Shown piece by piece: positions 6,967 to 9,117 of a stretch of 9,117 bases of DNA. Origin of the DNA: Pontiella sp. (GTDB lineage: Bacteria; Verrucomicrobiota; Kiritimatiellia; Kiritimatiellales; Pontiellaceae); the NCBI GenBank assembly GCA_029939385.1, contig JAOZSZ010000043.1, forward strand, positions 1 to 9,117, given 5' to 3'. Position numbers and translations under genes: made by a program. The notes beneath the pieces were generated by a model. It worked only from the letters and a program-made list of their open reading frames with translations, made no database searches and was not told where the DNA came from. The first letter of the stretch is position 1; the number at the start of each line of letters is the position of its first letter.

Positions 6967-7371
6967 ATGCCACGTGTACTCGGTGTAGACATCCCAGGAA
7001 GAAAAAGGCTGGAATATGCCTTACAATATATTTATGGAATCGGCCCCACACTTTCTTCGGAAGTGATTAAAAAGGCTAAGCTTGATCCAGCGAAAAAAGC
7101 GGACGACCTCACGGACGAAGAAATTCGTAACCTTGTTGTTGTGCTTCAATCAGATTACAACATCGAGGGTGACCTTCGTCGTGAGGTTTCCTCCAATATT
7201 CGCCGGTTGATTTCGATCGGCTCTTATCGGGGAATTCGCCATCGTCGCGGACTGCCCGTTCGTGGACAGCGCACTAAAACAAACGCTCGGACCCGTAAAG
7301 GCTCGAAGCGTACAGTTGGTGTGGTTCGCGGTAAGGAAGCACGTTCCGCTGTTAAAGCAGCTGGTAAGTAA
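6967..7371 (+). CDS. rpsM: 30S ribosomal protein S13
   Basis: Small-subunit head protein that contacts L5 across the subunit bridge and the P-site tRNA through its basic tail. The 134 residues are slightly more than the usual 118-126. The start PRVLGVDIPGRKRLEYALQY (2-21) and IYGIGPTLS (22-30) match the family with a PRVLGVDIP variant that I associate with Verrucomicrobia-like bacteria. The helix-two-turn-helix region spans about 14-80. The signature RGIRHRRGLPVRGQRTKTNA (88-107) followed by RTRKG is decisive. The Lys/Arg/Ala-rich tail (113-134) is expected to reach the decoding region. AAGGAG at 6954-6959, 7 bases before the ATG, is a strong ribosome binding site. It heads the alpha-operon part of the cluster, but no separate promoter is visible. 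Confidence 0.98.
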   Translation: MPRVLGVDIPGRKRLEYALQYIYGIGPTLSSEVIKKAKLDPAKKADDLTDEEIRNLVVVLQSDYNIEGDLRREVSSNIRRLISIGSYRGIRHRRGLPVRGQRTKTNARTRKGSKRTVGVVRGKEARSAVKAAGK

Positions 7372-7404
7372 GCGTAGCCATTGATTTAAACAAGGAATAT
7401 TCCC

Positions 7405-8004
7405 ATGGCAGAAGAAAAAGTTAAAGTAGAAGAAAAAGTGGCAGAAGAGGCAACGCCTGTTGTCGCTGAAAAGCCCGCTGACGCAAAAGCAGAAGCTCCG
7501 AAAAAAGAAGCTCCAAAGAAAGAAGTTTCTAAAGAAGCCTCCAAAGAGGTCTCTAAAAAAGAGGAGGTCGAAAGTGATCGCCCTAAATTAGCTACTGCTG
7601 CCGAGCTACTAGCCGATGCTAAGATCGAACCGATCAAGCGTCGTAAAGGATCGAAGAATGTCCCCTTTGGTATTGCTTTTGTTAAGACCACATTCAACAA
7701 CACGATTGTTTCGATTACCGATATGCGAGGTAACGTGGTTTCTTGGAGTAGCGCAGGTCGCTGTAACTTTAAGGGATCTCGGAAGAGTACCGCTTTTGCG
7801 GCCACTACGGTTGCGCAAGAGGCTGCTCGCGGTGCTATTGGTCATGGCATGACAGAAGTTGAAGTTCGCGTGCAAGGACCCGGAGCAGGACGTGAGTCTG
7901 CGGTTCGTGCTATCCAGTCTGCTGGGTTATCGATTTCTACGATTAAGGATACAACGGCAATTCCTCATAACGGATGCCGTCCGCCAAAACGGCGCCGTGT
8001 ATAA
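7405..8004 (+). CDS. rpsK: 30S ribosomal protein S11 with long N-terminal extension
   Basis: Platform protein of the 30S subunit that binds 16S rRNA near the mRNA exit channel. The core occupies about residues 79-199: [20 protein letters not shown] (85-104), [20 protein letters not shown] (122-141), [20 protein letters not shown] (156-175) and the ending [14 protein letters not shown] (186-199). The core alone fits the usual length of about 129. The preceding 75 or so residues are extra and mostly disordered-looking: within residues 1-60 there are 15 Glu and 13 Lys, with repeated EAPKK and E[VA]SK units. AAGGA at 7392-7396 lies 8 bases before the ATG. No other in-frame ATG precedes the core and the only alternative is a GTG at residue 12, so the extension is almost certainly translated. 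rpsD does not follow. Confidence 0.97.
   Translation: MAEEKVKVEEKVAEEATPVVAEKPADAKAEAPKKEAPKKEVSKEASKEVSKKEEVESDRPKLATAAELLADAKIEPIKRRKGSKNVPFGIAFVKTTFNNTIVSITDMRGNVVSWSSAGRCNFKGSRKSTAFAATTVAQEAARGAIGHGMTEVEVRVQGPGAGRESAVRAIQSAGLSISTIKDTTAIPHNGCRPPKRRRV
7492..7557 (+). repeat. degenerate tandem repeat within rpsK
   Basis: Five consecutive units encode [18 protein letters not shown] and EVSK (S11 residues 30-51). The first two 15-base units differ only at third codon positions, and the next three are 12-base units sharing the pattern GA-G-CTC-AAA with silent or Val/Ala changes. The reading frame is kept throughout, which suggests expansion under coding constraint rather than a broken gene. 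Confidence 0.75.
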
Positions 8005-8036
8005 AATCTTTTTAAGTAAATAAAAATAAACCATAC

Positions 8037-8057
8037 GAGCCGGTTAATGCCCGGTTC
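8037..8057 (+). promoter_or_regulatory. hairpin just before the rpoA ribosome binding site
   Basis: GAGCCGG (8037-8043) pairs with CCGGTTC (8051-8057), giving a 7-bp stem with one G-U pair and the loop TTAATGC. It follows an AT-rich tract (8005-8030, 24 of 26 bases A or T) and ends one base before the GGGAG at 8059-8063. This is the largest spacer in the window (66 bases), at the place where rpsD usually lies. No T-run follows, so it is not an intrinsic terminator. A role in translation control or mRNA processing is only inferred. Confidence 0.4.
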
Positions 8058-8058
8058 T

Positions 8059-8063
8059 GGGAG
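8059..8063 (+). promoter_or_regulatory. ribosome binding site deciding the rpoA start
   Basis: GGGAG lies 7 bases before the ATG at 8071. The in-frame ATG at 8047 has no comparable site and falls in the loop of the 8037-8057 hairpin, so 8071 is preferred. Confidence 0.7.
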
Positions 8064-8070
8064 AAAAAAT

Positions 8071-9075
8071 ATGGCTACAAGACTTGGGCGTTTCGAAATG
8101 CCAAAACAGGTTGCTAAAGATGATTCGGTTTCTACCGATACCTATGGCAAATTTTATGCTGAACCTTTTGAAGCTGGTTATGGCCGTACGATCGGGAACT
8201 CGCTCCGCCGAGTATTACTCTCGTCGTTGGAGGGAACCGCGGTTTCTTCTATTAAAATTAACGGGGCGCCTCATGAATTCTGTAGCCTTGAAGGTGTTGT
8301 TGAGGATGTAACTGATATTGTTCTGAATATTAAACAACTCCTTTTTAAGAGTTATTCTCGTGAAATACAGACGGTTAAGATTAAGGTTGAAGGCCCTGGT
8401 GAAGTCACGGCTGGAGATATCCAAACGGGCGATAATATTGAAGTGCTTAATCCTGACTTTCAGATTTGTACCTTAGCTGAGGGCGGTGTCTTTGAAGCGG
8501 AGATGGAAATTCGTATTGGTCGTGGATACTGTCCTGCGAACCTCAATAAGAAAGAGAATCAAGAAATTGGCATCATTCCGGTCGATTGCTTATTTTCCCC
8601 AGTTCGTCGTGTTAAGTATTCGGTAGAAAATACCCGCGTGGGTCGTCGTACTGATTATGACAAACTGGTGATTGAAATCTGGACAGATGGTCGTGTTAGT
8701 CCCGATGATGCCCTCACGATGTCCGCTGCAATTCTTCGTCATCATCTCGATGTTTTCGTTAGTTACGATAAAGACCTTATCGAGTTTGAGGAAAGCGAAA
8801 AACAGATCGACCTTGAAAAGGAAGAGCTGCGCAAGAAACTTAATATTAGTGTCAATGAAATCGAACTTAGTGTTCGTGCGGCAAACTGTTTAAATAACGC
8901 CAATATTACGACGGTTGGAGAGCTTGCGCAAAAGACTGAAGCTGAAATGCTGAAGTATCGTAACTTCGGCAAAAAGTCGTTGAACGAAATCAAGGCAAAG
9001 ATCCTTGAGATGGGACTGTCACTTGGCATGACCTTCGATTCGGATTTATTCCGGGAATCGAACATCGAAGACTAG
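8071..9075 (+). CDS. rpoA: DNA-directed RNA polymerase subunit alpha
   Basis: Alpha dimerises to start RNA polymerase assembly, and its C-terminal domain binds promoter UP elements and activators. From the ATG at 8071 it has 334 residues, a normal length; the in-frame ATG at 8047 would add eight residues but lacks a ribosome binding site. The N-terminal domain (about 1-236) shows EPFEAGYGRTIGNSLRRVLL (31-50), EGVVEDVTDIVLNIK (74-88), GRRTDYDKLVIEIWTDG (191-207) and ILRHHLDVF (221-229). A Glu/Lys-rich linker follows. The C-terminal domain (about 256-320) has ELSVRAANCL (265-274) and NFGKKSLNEIK (298-308). Arg269, Asn272, Cys273, Gly300, Lys302 and Ser303 match the E. coli DNA-contact residues, while Asn275 replaces the Lys271 equivalent. 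rplQ follows after 27 bases. Confidence 0.98.
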   Translation: MATRLGRFEMPKQVAKDDSVSTDTYGKFYAEPFEAGYGRTIGNSLRRVLLSSLEGTAVSSIKINGAPHEFCSLEGVVEDVTDIVLNIKQLLFKSYSREIQTVKIKVEGPGEVTAGDIQTGDNIEVLNPDFQICTLAEGGVFEAEMEIRIGRGYCPANLNKKENQEIGIIPVDCLFSPVRRVKYSVENTRVGRRTDYDKLVIEIWTDGRVSPDDALTMSAAILRHHLDVFVSYDKDLIEFEESEKQIDLEKEELRKKLNISVNEIELSVRAANCLNNANITTVGELAQKTEAEMLKYRNFGKKSLNEIKAKILEMGLSLGMTFDSDLFRESNIED

Positions 9076-9102
9076 TTTAATTAATATCCAGAGGTTGGAA
9101 CA

Positions 9103-9117
9103 ATGAGACATCGTAAA
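9103..9117 (+). CDS. rplQ: 50S ribosomal protein L17, first five codons (partial)
   Basis: The window ends in ATG AGA CAT CGT AAA, encoding MRHRK, the near-invariant start of bacterial L17. rplQ follows rpoA in almost all bacterial alpha operons. AGAGG at 9090-9094 lies 8 bases before the ATG. The rest of the gene is outside the window. Confidence 0.9.

Noticed and set aside
7386..7805. Open frame of 139 codons on the - strand, rich in Ser, Ala and Phe
   Set aside because: Its composition is the antisense reading of the Lys/Glu repeats of the S11 extension, and it has no family resemblance.
7998..8007. TATAAA-like -10 box that could give rpoA its own promoter
   Set aside because: No -35-like sequence lies about 17 bases upstream, and it falls over the S11 stop in AT-rich DNA where such matches are common.
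7989..8015. Palindrome ACGGCGCCGT followed by a T-run, resembling a terminator after rpsK
   Set aside because: The 10-base palindrome can form only a 3-bp stem with a 4-base loop, and the T-run starts 10 bases later. It also encodes the conserved PPKRRRV ending of S11, which explains the sequence.
8047..8070. Upstream in-frame ATG for rpoA
   Set aside because: It lacks a ribosome binding site and sits in a hairpin loop, and the added residues do not resemble RpoA N-termini. The ATG at 8071 has GGGAG at good spacing.
1..9117. Mobile elements, CRISPR arrays, tRNA genes, riboswitches or an embedded defence system
   Set aside because: Every stretch is filled by conserved housekeeping genes with spacers of at most 66 bases. 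No terminal inverted repeats, spaced direct repeats or tRNA cloverleaf were seen.

Overview
The window is one uninterrupted bacterial ribosomal-protein superoperon on the + strand, corresponding to the spc and alpha operons fused together. Gene order is (rpmC end)-rpsQ-rplN-rplX-rplE-rpsH-rplF-rplR-rpsE-rplO-secY-adk-map-infA-rpmJ-rpsM-rpsK-rpoA-(rplQ start). Every gene is co-oriented. Spacers run from overlaps (secY/adk 4 bp, map/infA 8 bp) to 66 bp at most, and no stretch over 100 bases lacks a gene. I see no convincing internal promoter or strong intrinsic terminator, so the genes are probably read as one long transcript that starts upstream and ends downstream of the window.

The organism is a bacterium of moderate GC content. 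Three usual members of this cluster are absent from their standard positions: rpsN (S14) between rplE and rpsH, rpmD (L30) between rpsE and rplO, and rpsD (S4) between rpsK and rpoA. Together with a short L24, an S13 beginning MPRVLGVDIP, and an RpoA N-terminus of the MATRLGRFEMPK type, this points to the PVC superphylum. Verrucomicrobiota or a sister phylum (Lentisphaerota/Kiritimatiellota) is most likely. Chlamydiae share the three absences but, from memory, do not carry adk-map-infA here. This is inference from family knowledge, not a database match.

Region by region: 1-3855 encodes 30S and 50S ribosomal proteins. 3874-5214 encodes the SecY translocon channel. 5211-6827 is a tightly packed block of adenylate kinase, methionine aminopeptidase and initiation factor IF-1. 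6838-8004 encodes L36, S13 and S11. 8071-9075 encodes the RNA polymerase alpha subunit, and L17 begins at 9103. The products join ribosome assembly, protein export, removal of the initiator methionine, nucleotide balance, translation initiation and transcription in one growth-linked unit.

I found no undescribed system, mobile element, CRISPR array or RNA gene. The features most worth a second look are a repetitive Lys/Glu-rich N-terminal extension of about 75 residues on S11, a strongly divergent IF-1, an L24 without its C-terminal third, and a hairpin just before the rpoA ribosome binding site in the spacer where rpsD would normally lie.
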